Assembly (NCBI GenBank): GCA_965247355.1
Contig: OZ252011.1
Span: forward strand, 620,001 to 684,000
Origin: RHLJ01 sp965247355
GTDB lineage: Bacteria; Bacteroidota; Rhodothermia; Balneolales; Balneolaceae
Direction of reading: 5' to 3'
Length of the DNA: 64,000 bases
Position 1 is the first letter of the stretch. Each line of letters opens with the position of its first letter. Shown here in pieces: positions 1-7,629 of this stretch. The position numbers and the translations under genes were made by a program. The notes beneath the pieces are model-generated. The model worked only from the letters and a program-made list of their open reading frames with translations. It was not told the DNA's origin and ran no database searches.

Positions 1-426
1 CTGCAAGCCATCAATTCGGCTTAGTTCAAAAGCTTCCCGTTGTCGCTCGGGAAGAGCTTCAACAAGTACTTTTATTACTTCGCGTGGTGAAGTTTCAGAT
101 TCATAAAAAATATCTGGTTTATCATGAATGCTCAGTGTTCGTTCATCCAATTCAGTTTGTTTTTGCTGATGATCCCGGATAAAATTAAGGCTCAGATTCC
201 GCACAATCGTGTACATGTATGCAACTAAAGATTGGTTCGGATCCAACCTCGAACGATTTTCCCAAAGCTTTATAAATGCATTCTGCACGATATCAGTAGC
301 ATCTGCTTTATCTTTCAGAAAACGATGAGCGTATGCAACATACACTCCATACTGCTCTCTGAAGAAGCTGGAGAAAGCTTGTCGATTACCTCGTTTAATT
401 TTTTTTATGAGAGAACGTTGACTCAA
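1..426 (-). CDS. ECF RNA polymerase sigma factor, sigma-70 family (C-terminus cut by window edge)
   Basis: Reading the minus strand from a TTG at 426 gives an open frame of 142 codons running off the window edge. Region 2 is clear: a 'RFLKDKADATDIVQNAFIKLW' type helix, then a 'VAYMYTIVRNLSLNFIRDHQ' type promoter-melting helix. The start of region 4 ('LPERQREAFELSRIDGLQ') is the last part visible. This is the layout of FecI-like ECF sigma factors of Bacteroidota, which usually work with a FecR anti-sigma factor and a TonB-dependent receptor. No in-frame ATG lies upstream because a TAA stop sits five codons before; the TTG follows an AAGAAG purine run, so it is the best start. Its partner genes, if any, lie outside the window. 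Family call is firm, start less so. Confidence 0.85.
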   Translation of the reverse strand, partial: MSQRSLIKKIKRGNRQAFSSFFREQYGVYVAYAHRFLKDKADATDIVQNAFIKLWENRSRLDPNQSLVAYMYTIVRNLSLNFIRDHQQKQTELDERTLSIHDKPDIFYESETSPREVIKVLVEALPERQREAFELSRIDGLQ

Positions 427-559
427 AATATTCTTCTTTTAGGATACTACACTCAAAGTCATGGCAATGACTAGTGTTTTTTCAAAAAACTAAAGAATAG
501 TTAAAAAAGTTCTACGAGAGAGAGATATCGATTCTCAAATAAGAATAATTTTCAAGCCC

Positions 560-1828
560 CTAGTTATTATCCCGACTTCTTGATGAAGATTTACGACTCT
601 TCCAACTTCGGTCTTTCCCATTTCCTGAACGCTTTTTTCGGGCAGGTTTATTGGTATTTCTTTTTTGAGGGACGGTAAGAACTTCTGTTCCGTCATCCGG
701 ATAAGCGTGATCTTCTACCACATCAATTTGTTGTTTAATGAGTTTATGGATGTCTTTCAGATAAGGACGTTCATTACCCGCACAGAAAGATAAAGCGACT
801 CCACTTGAGCCTGCACGTCCCGTTCTTCCAATACGGTGCACATAGGTTTCAGCAACATTGGGAAGATCGTAATTGATTACATGTGAGATATCATCCACAT
901 CAATACCACGGGCAGCAATATCGGTGGCGACTAACACATTCAGGTCTCCGTCTTTAAAATTATTCAGCGCTCGTTGCCGGGCTGGCTGCGATTTATTACC
1001 ATGGATGGCTTCAGCAGGAATTCCTGCCTGAATCAGCGTTTTAACAATTTTATTAGCGCCGTGTTTGGTTCTCGAAAATACAATAGAAGAGGTGATTTCA
1101 TCTTCTTTCAGCAACTCAGTTAGCAGCTTCGATTTATTCCCTTTACTTACGTAATACAGCTTTTGGTCTACTTTCTCGGCGGTGGTTTGCTTAGGCTTGA
1201 TGGTAACCGTCTCATACTTACCCAGAATACGTGTAGAAAGCTCTACAATAGCAGGAGGCATAGTAGCTGAGAAAAACAGGGATTGCCGTTTCTGAGGTAA
1301 TTTAGCAATGATCTTTTTGATGTCATTGATGAAACCCATGTCCAGCATTTGATCTGCTTCATCCAATACAAAGTATTCAACATCTTTGAGGGAAATAAAC
1401 CCCTGATTGATTAAATCCAGCAGGCGACCGGGAGTTGCCACCAGGATGTCAGTTCCTTTGCGTAATGCATTGGTTTGAGCCTTTTGCTTCACACCGCCAA
1501 AAATTACGGTGTTTCTGATGCCGGTATATTTTCCGTAGACCGAAAAACTGTCTGCAATCTGGATGGCAAGTTCCCGTGTTGGAGTAACCACCAGAGATTT
1601 AATGGCTCTGCGCTGGTTTTCATTTGAGCGTGCTTTGTACAGATGCTGAAGTATCGGAATAGCAAAGGCTGCGGTTTTTCCGGTACCGGTTTGAGCACAG
1701 CCCAACAGGTCGTGATGCGCTAGTAGGATTGGAATCGATTGTTCCTGAATTGGAGTAGGAGTGGTATAACCCTCACCCTTAAGTGCTTTAAGGATAGGTT
1801 CGACCAAATGTAATTCGTTAAATGTCAT
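560..1828 (-). CDS. DEAD-box ATP-dependent RNA helicase (RhlE/CshA type)
   Basis: The 422-residue protein has every DEAD-box signature in order: Q motif (PTPIQEQ, near 24-30), motif I AQTGTGKT (45-52), PTRELA (83-88), TPGRLL (132-137), motif II DEAD (156-159), SAT, ATDIAARGID and HRIGRTGRA. It would unwind short RNA duplexes in the cytoplasm, in ribosome assembly or RNA decay; the exact substrate cannot be read from sequence. The C-terminal tail of about 35 residues is rich in Lys, Arg and Ser, as in RhlE-type enzymes, and probably binds RNA non-specifically. The gene stands alone: the neighbours are an ECF sigma factor and an AraC regulator, both on the same strand with gaps over 100 bp. Confidence 0.95.
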   Translation of the reverse strand: MTFNELHLVEPILKALKGEGYTTPTPIQEQSIPILLAHHDLLGCAQTGTGKTAAFAIPILQHLYKARSNENQRRAIKSLVVTPTRELAIQIADSFSVYGKYTGIRNTVIFGGVKQKAQTNALRKGTDILVATPGRLLDLINQGFISLKDVEYFVLDEADQMLDMGFINDIKKIIAKLPQKRQSLFFSATMPPAIVELSTRILGKYETVTIKPKQTTAEKVDQKLYYVSKGNKSKLLTELLKEDEITSSIVFSRTKHGANKIVKTLIQAGIPAEAIHGNKSQPARQRALNNFKDGDLNVLVATDIAARGIDVDDISHVINYDLPNVAETYVHRIGRTGRAGSSGVALSFCAGNERPYLKDIHKLIKQQIDVVEDHAYPDDGTEVLTVPQKRNTNKPARKKRSGNGKDRSWKSRKSSSRSRDNN

Positions 1829-2066
1829 AGTTTTAGTATAAAAGAAATAGGAGGGAGTTGAAGATAGAGCTCAGAAATTTCCCGGATTATAATTATGGAG
1901 CATATGCGTGCCGGGGAGGCAACTCTATTCTTATATACTACATCGAAGTGCTAAGATACAGCTAATTATACTGGTAAGTACTATGGGGATTTGAAAGCTG
2001 ATTAGCTTACCAGGTATTTTGAAAATAGCCATAGTAAGAATATTATTACTGTTATTGGCTAGATAA

Positions 2067-3056
2067 TTAAGAAGAAAACGTGTGCCCTTCTTTTTTTGAT
2101 TTGTTTCTCCATGCATTTAAAGCATGTAAATAAGCACTTGACTCAGAATATCCTAAAATATAGGCGATATCTTTAGTTCTAAGGTTCTTTTCATTAATAA
2201 GATAATGAGACAATTCTTCCTTTATTTCGTTGACTATTTTTCTAAATGAAGTCCCCTCGGCTGTTAATCTTCGTTGAAAAGTTCGTTTGCTACAAGCAAA
2301 TTGTTTTAGAACTTGTTCTAAATTGGGAATCTCAGGATTACACATATTCAACGCCATAGCCTTTACTTTGTCAGAAAATTCATTAGAGTTATGATCACTT
2401 TGATTTAGCATTGCGACAAATTTTGGAAGCAACAATTCAATCTCTTTCATTCTAATTGAATTGATTTCCAATTCATCAAAGTTTTCGGGGAGTAAAACTA
2501 CATGGTCATCATGATAACGTACCACCATATCGTTGAAAAACAAATTAGCTTGTTCCTTTTTAGGAAATGGAAATCTTATTTGTGGTATTAGATTATTGGG
2601 CAACATCAAATTTAGTTCTCTGTAAACTATATACAATACCATGTTCAATAGCTCTCTCTTTACTGACTTGTTACCCACTGAACTATCGAATTTCAAAGCG
2701 TAGCGGTGCGAATCTTCAATAATTTTAAAAGAAACTATCGGGAATTTACTCTTTAGATATTTTTCAAGAATATAAATTCCTTGCTTTATACTGGATGTGC
2801 TTAAAGATATGTCAAGCACTAAACCTAATGAACTTAAATTGAGATATGCTCCTATACTTAAACCACAGTAGCTTTTTTTTTGCTTTTCAATAATATGTTC
2901 AAAGACATTGATATAGTCTTTAGCGTCGACCATTTCATCCGGATGGTTTAGGTCAACACCAGGGTTTACCATATAACTCTTTAAGGTATCAGTATTGATA
3001 CCTTGGAATGCCGAATAATCCAATAAGTTTTTCAGAAAAAGAGCTTGTACTTTCAT
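2067..3056 (-). CDS. AraC-family transcriptional regulator with OruR/arabinose-binding-like N-domain
   Basis: The protein has 329 residues. The last 85 or so hold a two-helix-turn-helix AraC DNA-binding domain, with 'FACSKRTFQRRLTAEGTSF' as the first helix-turn-helix and 'RTKDIAYILGYSESSAYLHALNAWR' as the second. The N-terminal 190 residues match the general layout of the AraC_arabinose_bind domain found in OruR- and ArgR-like regulators that sense small hydrophobic or amino-acid ligands. It is divergent from the membrane SRPBCC gene, with only about 100 bp between the two starts, so that gene is the most likely target. The ligand is unknown. The final residues after the HTH are Lys-rich and short. 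Confidence 0.88.
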   Translation of the reverse strand: MKVQALFLKNLLDYSAFQGINTDTLKSYMVNPGVDLNHPDEMVDAKDYINVFEHIIEKQKKSYCGLSIGAYLNLSSLGLVLDISLSTSSIKQGIYILEKYLKSKFPIVSFKIIEDSHRYALKFDSSVGNKSVKRELLNMVLYIVYRELNLMLPNNLIPQIRFPFPKKEQANLFFNDMVVRYHDDHVVLLPENFDELEINSIRMKEIELLLPKFVAMLNQSDHNSNEFSDKVKAMALNMCNPEIPNLEQVLKQFACSKRTFQRRLTAEGTSFRKIVNEIKEELSHYLINEKNLRTKDIAYILGYSESSAYLHALNAWRNKSKKEGHTFSS

Positions 3057-3153
3057 GTTATAAATCTACTGAAATATGGCGTAAAATATCAATATTATTG
3101 ATTCCCATCCCTGTACTTTTTTGCGAAACAAAAAACGTGAAAAAGTAAAACGC

Positions 3154-3984
3154 ATGGAAACTTCTATCAAAGCTACAAAACTGAATGCAATTTCAACCCT
3201 AATTTCCGGGCTGGGTATTTTATTCTTTAGCAATAAACTCGCTGGTGTATTCGAGATTTCTAAGACCACTCCTTTTTTGTTCGTAGGAGGGGTAATTACC
3301 TTTTTTTCGCTAACTATGTTTATTGAAATCAGGAAACAAAGAGCTATAGCAATTCTATGGATCATAACTCAAGACTTCCTGTTTACACTGGCAAGTATTT
3401 TGGTGCTTATATTTAGACCTTTTGATATATCTGATACTGGGTATTTGCTAATTGGATTATTTCTTGTCCCTATAATCTTCTTTATTATTTATCAATCCGT
3501 TGGTTTATCCAGAATTGATTCATTGAAAGCAACAAGTGTTAAACGAATGTCTTTCAAGCGCAAAGTAAAAGCTAATAAAGCAAAGGTTTGGACTATCATT
3601 TCAGATGTGGGAGGCTACCACAAAGTAGCGCCAAATATTGATAGATCAGAAATCATTTCAGGTGAAAAGGAGGTAGGTATGGTAAGGTCTTGTTCACATG
3701 GTAAAGATAGTTGGACTGAAACCTGCAGCCTTTGGGAAGAAGAAAAAGAATTCTCATTTGAAGTTGATACCTCCGCACCAGACTATCCATATCCTTTTAA
3801 GACCTTGCGCGGAAATTGGCAAGTGAAAGAGATGGATAAAGGAGAAACAGAAATCATCATGAACTTCGAGTTTGAATACAAGAAGCCCTTTCAAAAGATT
3901 CTCCTCCATCCGATTATGAAATACCAATTCACTAAAGTCTGTAAAGAACTCTTGGACAATTGGCAAGATAAGATCGAGGATTAA
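3154..3984 (+). CDS. Membrane-anchored SRPBCC (polyketide cyclase/START-like) protein
   Basis: I chose the ATG at 3154 over the upstream in-frame TTG at 3121, because the TTG would add a highly basic stretch in front of the first membrane helix. The 276-residue product has four hydrophobic segments in roughly residues 10-113. A soluble domain of about 140 residues follows, beginning 'MSFKRKVKANKAKVWTIISD' and containing 'VAPNIDRSEII' and 'WTETCSLWEEEKEFSFEV', which is the fold pattern of SRPBCC lipid- or hydrophobic-ligand-binding proteins. No catalytic function can be assigned. The gene is divergent from an AraC regulator. Its stop codon overlaps that of the convergent downstream gene in the tetranucleotide TTAA. 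Confidence 0.75.
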   Translation: METSIKATKLNAISTLISGLGILFFSNKLAGVFEISKTTPFLFVGGVITFFSLTMFIEIRKQRAIAILWIITQDFLFTLASILVLIFRPFDISDTGYLLIGLFLVPIIFFIIYQSVGLSRIDSLKATSVKRMSFKRKVKANKAKVWTIISDVGGYHKVAPNIDRSEIISGEKEVGMVRSCSHGKDSWTETCSLWEEEKEFSFEVDTSAPDYPYPFKTLRGNWQVKEMDKGETEIIMNFEFEYKKPFQKILLHPIMKYQFTKVCKELLDNWQDKIED

Positions 3985-4628
3985 AATTTAAATCCGAAGT
4001 AAAGGTTTGGCTCAAACCAAAAGAAGTTCCCATATTTGTCATCAAACTCTTTAAATCCTGCAGGAGAATTGTTGTCAAACATCCACTGGTTGATATGAAC
4101 CTGAGGTTCTACAAAAAGTCGTTTTTTCTTTCCAAATGTAGCGTGGTACCCCAAATGAACAGAGTTGTACACTTTAAACCCGTTTTTAATTTTATTGCCG
4201 TCTAAATCCGTGTAGGTTTGAATTTGCGGAAGCACTTCAACAGCTGTAAATAGTCCTTTCCAAAGCATGCGTTGGTACGTAATACCAATTCCTGTTTCCC
4301 TTAAATATCCATCGTAATATTCACTTCCCGACTCAATCTTATCCAAAAGGTCTTGCCACCATAGGATTCCCATAGGTTGGAATAAGCGCCAGGTTGCAAA
4401 CTTCACACCTATGATGCTCTTATCATCAAGATTGCGTTTTACATGTAATTCTACCATTTGGATACTTGTTCGTTCGTTATACCCCGAGATAATTTCATCC
4501 GGAACTATGTAAGGTATACTTACCCGCCACTTATAGGCTACATCAGTTTCATCACTCTCTGAAGAGTGAGTTTGAGCGAAAGCACCAGTTGTGCAAAAAA
4601 GCAATAGAATAGTTATTAGATTTTTCAT
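3981..4628 (-). CDS. Secreted protein of unknown function, probably an outer-membrane beta-barrel
   Basis: The protein has 215 residues and opens with a clear Sec signal peptide (MKNLITILLLFCTTGAFAQ, cleavage after AQ). The mature part alternates polar and aromatic residues and ends in '...WFEPNLYFGFKF'. A terminal aromatic residue after alternating hydrophobics is typical of outer-membrane beta-barrels. Phrases such as 'HVKRNLDDKSIIGVKFATWRLF' and 'GIGITYQRMLWKGLFTAVEVLPQ' look like adjacent strands. I do not recognise a named family. It lies convergent to the SRPBCC gene with overlapping stop codons, and a gap of almost 390 bp separates it from the hydrolase gene upstream. Confidence 0.6.
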   Translation of the reverse strand: MKNLITILLLFCTTGAFAQTHSSESDETDVAYKWRVSIPYIVPDEIISGYNERTSIQMVELHVKRNLDDKSIIGVKFATWRLFQPMGILWWQDLLDKIESGSEYYDGYLRETGIGITYQRMLWKGLFTAVEVLPQIQTYTDLDGNKIKNGFKVYNSVHLGYHATFGKKKRLFVEPQVHINQWMFDNNSPAGFKEFDDKYGNFFWFEPNLYFGFKF

Positions 4629-4870
4629 GATAGAAATGTTTTTGTGATCGTTCCGGTTTCACAAAGCAACCCCGCTATTCTCAGTTTATTTAGTGAATGA
4701 GAATGGGATCATCATCCGATGATTATGTACTCTGTGTTATCGATTTAACAATGCAAATATGTGGACGATAGGAAGGGGAATCGTCCTGATTTGTAAATCC
4801 GAACGTATAGTGAGATTCGGAACCTGACATTAATTAGTTAGAGGCAGGAGAGGTAAATTGTATTTACGGA
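4629..4870. other. Non-coding stretch with no recognisable feature
   Basis: This is the left part of a 386 bp gap between a secreted protein gene and the hydrolase gene, both on the minus strand. I see no open frame of useful length, no terminator with a T-run and no RNA gene. The only local symmetry is a short ATCAT...ATGAT palindrome near 4720. The right part of the gap is the attC-like repeat described separately. Confidence 0.5.
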
Positions 4871-5001
4871 TTAACGTTCTCGGCTATGATTTCGTTGTGG
4901 AATCATCCGTAGGATTATTCCGCTTATGAAATCAGCCTTTTGGTTTGTTAAATTTATTCTTTTTTACTCTAAAGCCACAATGAATTATAGCCATTGTTGG
5001 C
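4871..5001 (-). repeat. attC-like imperfect inverted repeat, site A
   Basis: On the plus strand GGCTATGATTTCGTTGTGG (4882-4900) is complementary to CCACAATGAATTATAGCC (4975-4992) apart from three differences. About 74 bases lie between the arms. The outer ends are AACGTT on the left and CATTGTTGGC on the right. Read on the minus strand, the site begins GCCAAC just after the hydrolase gene and ends AACGTT, the order expected for the R'' and R' ends of an integron attC site at the end of a gene cassette. The 7-base cores fit the RYYYAAC/GTTRRRY consensus only partly, so attC identity is inference. The length of about 131 bp is within the known attC range. Confidence 0.5.
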
Positions 5002-5014
5002 GTGTCGTACTTTT

Positions 5015-6040
5015 TTAGTCCTTTATAAAATCCACAAGTTTCTCGAAATATCCATCTGGAAACTTTGTTCCGAATAGAATATCAGGTTTTTGTTGTATTC
5101 TAATTCCGTGGTCAGCATTTTCGTAAACTACCATCTCAATATTCGGATTGTCAATGTCTTTGATTATAGGTACGCAATCATTCACAGGAATTAATTTGTC
5201 TGCCGTTCCATAAACCAAAAGCATTCTTGTGTCTATCTTTTCAAGAAATGGTCTTGGGTCAAAGTCGTAATTTCTTCCGGAAGGTGCTATTGGCACTTTA
5301 TCCACAGGCGGCATTTCATTGGGTGGCTTTAAAAGACCTTTGTAATATTCGTCAAAATCGTTTTTGAAGTACGGAGTCGGCTTGAAATGGTCTAACTCGT
5401 TTATTATGTCAGCCCAAAGGTTTCCATTTCTGTTCCGAGTTACGTACTCAAATATTTTCGGGTATAGGTTTAAAATTTTCTGGGCTTCCTTATCAGGGAC
5501 GCTTTGTTTAGCTAAAAAGTTTCTATCAACGTCAAATTCAACTGTTTTTAAAGGTGTTACTGCTGGGCCCGATTTGCTAATAATAAAGTCGATATTATCC
5601 GATATGCTGTCTGCAATTAATACTATCCAGCCTCCGTGGCTGTCTGCCCAAAATCCGATTTTATCTTTGTCGACATAGTCAAGTGCCCGTAAATACTCTA
5701 CTGCTGCGTTAAGGTCGGTAGCAAGGTCGTTGAACGTTGAAGTCCAAAGGTTGCCTTCTGATTTTCCGTGTCCTCTATTGTCGTAATTAAGGGCGACTAT
5801 ACCATTATCCGCAAAATATTCCGAGTATTCTGTATAAAAATCTTTTGTGTAGTTTTTTGAGCCGTGTACCATTACGACTGCCGGAAATGGACCGTTACCT
5901 TCAGGCTTGTAAATATTAGCCGAAAATGTTATGTCGCCATTTTTAAATTGTGTTCCAATGATTTTGTGTTTTGAGGAACAACCCAAAAAAGAGAACAGAA
6001 TCATTACAAATCCAATATGTCTTGTTATTCTCAAAATCAA
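5015..6040 (-). CDS. Alpha/beta hydrolase lipoprotein (dienelactone hydrolase/esterase-like)
   Basis: The protein has 341 residues. The N-terminus carries a lipoprotein signal with lipobox SFLGC (Cys near 21), so the enzyme should be anchored in a membrane facing the periplasm or surface. The hydrolase features are 'VVMVHGSKNYTKDF' (oxyanion region), 'NYDNRGHGKSEG', the nucleophile elbow 'WADSHGGW', an acidic residue in 'LVYGTADKLIP' and a catalytic His in 'YENADHGIR'. The substrate is unknown; an acyl ester or peptide is most likely. The gene starts inside the NTF2-like gene by a 4-base ATGA overlap, so the two are translationally coupled. The pair is bounded by attC-like repeats on both sides and may be one mobile cassette. 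Confidence 0.82.
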   Translation of the reverse strand: MILRITRHIGFVMILFSFLGCSSKHKIIGTQFKNGDITFSANIYKPEGNGPFPAVVMVHGSKNYTKDFYTEYSEYFADNGIVALNYDNRGHGKSEGNLWTSTFNDLATDLNAAVEYLRALDYVDKDKIGFWADSHGGWIVLIADSISDNIDFIISKSGPAVTPLKTVEFDVDRNFLAKQSVPDKEAQKILNLYPKIFEYVTRNRNGNLWADIINELDHFKPTPYFKNDFDEYYKGLLKPPNEMPPVDKVPIAPSGRNYDFDPRPFLEKIDTRMLLVYGTADKLIPVNDCVPIIKDIDNPNIEMVVYENADHGIRIQQKPDILFGTKFPDGYFEKLVDFIKD

Positions 6041-6405
6041 CTATCGTTTGAGTTTTTAAGTTGTCTTTCTTGCCGTATTTCGCCTATGTGGTAATATGCT
6101 ATAATCTCTTCAATTAGATTGTTCTTTACATAGTACCATTCACTAACGTCTAAGGAAAAATCTTTTCCTTGCTTGGCAGTATAACGGACACAAGCTCGGT
6201 CTTTTTCATAAATAGCATCGTGTAAGTCGAAAGTCTGACCAAGGAATTTGTCTTCATTTTCTTTGACCAAGTCAATGTATGTCTTCTTTCCGTCAATTGT
6301 GCCAAAGGGACTTGTGTGTTTGAAGTTTTCAGATATGGGCAAGTTAAGATAGTCGCCATTGTCCCATTTTTCGAACCATATTTTCACTAAATCTTTCAAA
6401 TCCAT
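6037..6405 (-). CDS. NTF2-like / SnoaL-like small protein
   Basis: The 122-residue protein begins 'MDLKDLVKIWFEKWDNGDYLNL' and contains 'FKHTSPFGTIDGKKTYIDLV' and 'RACVRYTAKQGKDFSLDVSEWYYVKNNLIEEIIAYYH'. This is the cone-shaped NTF2/SnoaL fold with its usual order of helices and strands. Members bind small hydrophobic ligands or act as isomerases and hydrolase partners; nothing here fixes a reaction. No signal peptide is visible, whereas the coupled downstream product is a lipoprotein, so the two probably do not meet in the same compartment unless export differs. The ATGA overlap with the hydrolase indicates co-translation. The ATG lies about 45 bases downstream of the end of attC-like site B. 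Confidence 0.78.
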   Translation of the reverse strand: MDLKDLVKIWFEKWDNGDYLNLPISENFKHTSPFGTIDGKKTYIDLVKENEDKFLGQTFDLHDAIYEKDRACVRYTAKQGKDFSLDVSEWYYVKNNLIEEIIAYYHIGEIRQERQLKNSNDS

Positions 6406-6450
6406 TTTCTGTGTTTTAATTAGTCAAGGTTGTTTCTTATAAATGCACCA

Positions 6451-6576
6451 CAACGTTTAGTATATGGCAAGTAGGCGATTGTGGGCTTCAAATCTATCAA
6501 ACCGAGATAAAGTTGAAGCGAGTTACAACCGTTGAATTTACTAACATCACGCCTATGTGCTATATACATTGTTAGC
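6451..6576 (-). repeat. attC-like imperfect inverted repeat, site B
   Basis: The plus-strand segment CAACGTTTAGTATATGGC (start of the left arm, 6451-6477, which continues AAGTAGGCG) is the imperfect inverse of CGCCTATGTGCTATATAC (start of the right arm, 6550-6576, which ends ATTGTTAGC). Single-base gaps in the pairing resemble the extrahelical bases of folded attC strands. On the minus strand the element starts GCTAACAATG directly after the ankyrin gene and ends AACGTTGTGG before the NTF2-like gene. It shares the end motifs GCYAACAATG and AACGTT with site A. Total length is about 126 bp. No covariance-model score could be computed here. Confidence 0.5.
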
Positions 6577-6584
6577 TGTTTTTT

Positions 6585-7328
6585 TTAGTTAGTCAGATAT
6601 TTATTAGGAACGTTTTTGGGTTTATAGTCAATTCCGAACTCATGCCTGAGCAATTTAGATACTATGTCAGCAATGGTTTTTTCATCTCTATGCATTTGTG
6701 GTAAAAGTCCCATCATCGCATAACTTATAGGATTAACAAATGGAATTAAAGTTTCCCATTCGTAGGATTTACCCCAAATTAATCCATTTACGGTGATTGA
6801 TAAGTCAGCAGAGGATTCGATTAGAAAATTCATCATTTCTAATGAAGCATTATGGTTTTGATTAACGGTATGAAAAATAGGTGTTTGTCCCCCGAAGCCA
6901 TATTGGTCAATTCCTGCTCTGGCATTTATATCTGCACCCTTTTCTACCAATATTCTTCCACATTCCAAGTGATTAAACTCTGCGCAAATGTGTAATAATG
7001 TAACTTCAAATAATGGTGTATAAGTACATCGTAGGGAATACTTTTTATAGACTACTTCAGGGTTTTCCTCAATGCAAATTTCAAGAAGTTTAGAATCATC
7101 CAATAGAACAGCTAAGAGAGGCTTATCTTCATACTCAAGTCCAAAGTCCACAAATACTTTGACACATTTCTTAAAACTTGGACCTCTTAAATATTCGCTG
7201 GTTAATTCATTAATAAGGGGTTCTCCTCTAAAAGTATCATTTGGGCTTACTCCATTTAAAAAGCATTCTCTTATCCCATCAATAGAGTGAACTTCGATAT
7301 AGCCTATTATTTCCTTATGATAATCCAT
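6585..7328 (-). CDS. Ankyrin-repeat protein
   Basis: The protein has 247 residues, no signal peptide and no membrane helix. At least two ankyrin repeats are readable: 'TPLFEVTLLHICAEFNHLECGRILVEKGADINARAG' (about 107-140) and 'GQTPIFHTVNQNHNASLEMMNFLIESSADLSI' (about 148-180). Weaker helical pairs before and after them are probably degenerate repeats. Ankyrin repeats mediate protein-protein binding; no enzymatic domain is present. The gene is alone between two attC-like ends (site B after the stop, the CGTTGTTAGCTG half-site before the start), which is the arrangement of a single-gene integron cassette. Function unknown; an immunity or accessory role is possible but not shown. Confidence 0.8.
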   Translation of the reverse strand: MDYHKEIIGYIEVHSIDGIRECFLNGVSPNDTFRGEPLINELTSEYLRGPSFKKCVKVFVDFGLEYEDKPLLAVLLDDSKLLEICIEENPEVVYKKYSLRCTYTPLFEVTLLHICAEFNHLECGRILVEKGADINARAGIDQYGFGGQTPIFHTVNQNHNASLEMMNFLIESSADLSITVNGLIWGKSYEWETLIPFVNPISYAMMGLLPQMHRDEKTIADIVSKLLRHEFGIDYKPKNVPNKYLTN

Positions 7329-7340
7329 TATTTAAATCAC

Positions 7341-7365
7341 AGCTAACAACGGAATATGGCGCATT
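7341..7365 (-). repeat. attC-like half-site C
   Basis: On the minus strand the sequence CATATTCCGTTGTTAGCTG ends about 10 bases before the ankyrin start codon. It matches the terminal motif (CATTGTTRGC) of the right arms of sites A and B on the plus strand. I could not find a convincing second arm within the next 100 bases, so this may be a truncated or diverged site marking the edge of the cassette-like island. Confidence 0.35.
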
Positions 7366-7397
7366 GAGTTCCTCATATCCCAATTACATGTTTAACA

Positions 7398-7442
7398 TTT
7401 ATTCCTCATATTCTTGTAATTATTAGGAATATGATGAATAAA
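7398..7442. repeat. AT-rich hairpin (16 bp arms, one mismatch)
   Basis: TTTATTCCTCATATTC (7398-7413) is the inverse complement of GAATATGATGAATAAA (7427-7442) with one mismatch and a 13-base loop. There is no T-run directly after either arm, so a rho-independent terminator is unlikely. It lies in the 301 bp gap between the ankyrin gene and the dCTP deaminase gene, which are divergent. It could be a remnant of the second arm of half-site C or a separate palindromic element. Confidence 0.45.
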
Positions 7443-7491
7443 CTTGAGTTAACCAGAAAGTACAAACATACGCTTACTCTTAAAAATTATA

Positions 7492-7584
7492 GTTCAAATA
7501 CCATTGATTCGTATTTGAACAGGCAAAGTCCAATTGAACTAACGCAGATATAACATTCTCTCAAATATCAAATCTGGTATTTGA
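7492..7584. promoter_or_regulatory. Two related inverted repeats upstream of the dCTP deaminase gene (operator-like)
   Basis: GTTCAAATAC (7492-7501) is perfectly inverted as GTATTTGAAC (7511-7520) with nine bases between. About 40 bases further, TCAAATA (7561-7567) is inverted as TATTTGA (7578-7584) with ten bases between. All four half-sites share the core TCAAATA, so a dimeric repressor or activator could bind both. They lie 45-140 bases before the ATG at 7630. The binding protein is unknown; no known consensus was matched. Confidence 0.4.
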
Positions 7585-7629
7585 AATTTCCTCCAAGTAT
7601 CTTCTCTAAAATTTGAAGCACTAGTTTAA

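Noticed and set aside
1..426. Sigma factor as the partner of the FecR at 60149-61108
   Set aside because: They are about 60 kb apart; pairing would need genome-wide evidence.
232..474. Plus-strand frame of 80 codons at the left end
   Set aside because: It is antisense to the ECF sigma factor frame, which has clear family motifs.
1931..2116. Minus-strand frame of 61 codons partly overlapping the AraC regulator
   Set aside because: It overlaps the end of a well-supported gene in another frame, has no family match, no ribosome site and a low-complexity hydrophobic composition.
3066..3365. Minus-strand frame of 99 codons upstream of the AraC regulator
   Set aside because: It is antisense to the start of the membrane SRPBCC gene and shows no coding features.
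4971..5010. Possible rho-independent terminator of the hydrolase gene
   Set aside because: The palindrome lacks a T-run after the stem and its long-range pairing with 4882-4900 explains it better as an attC-like element.
7329..7629. CRISPR-like repeat set from the recurring TCAAATA motif
   Set aside because: Only four half-sites, arranged as inverted pairs with no equal-length spacers and no cas genes.
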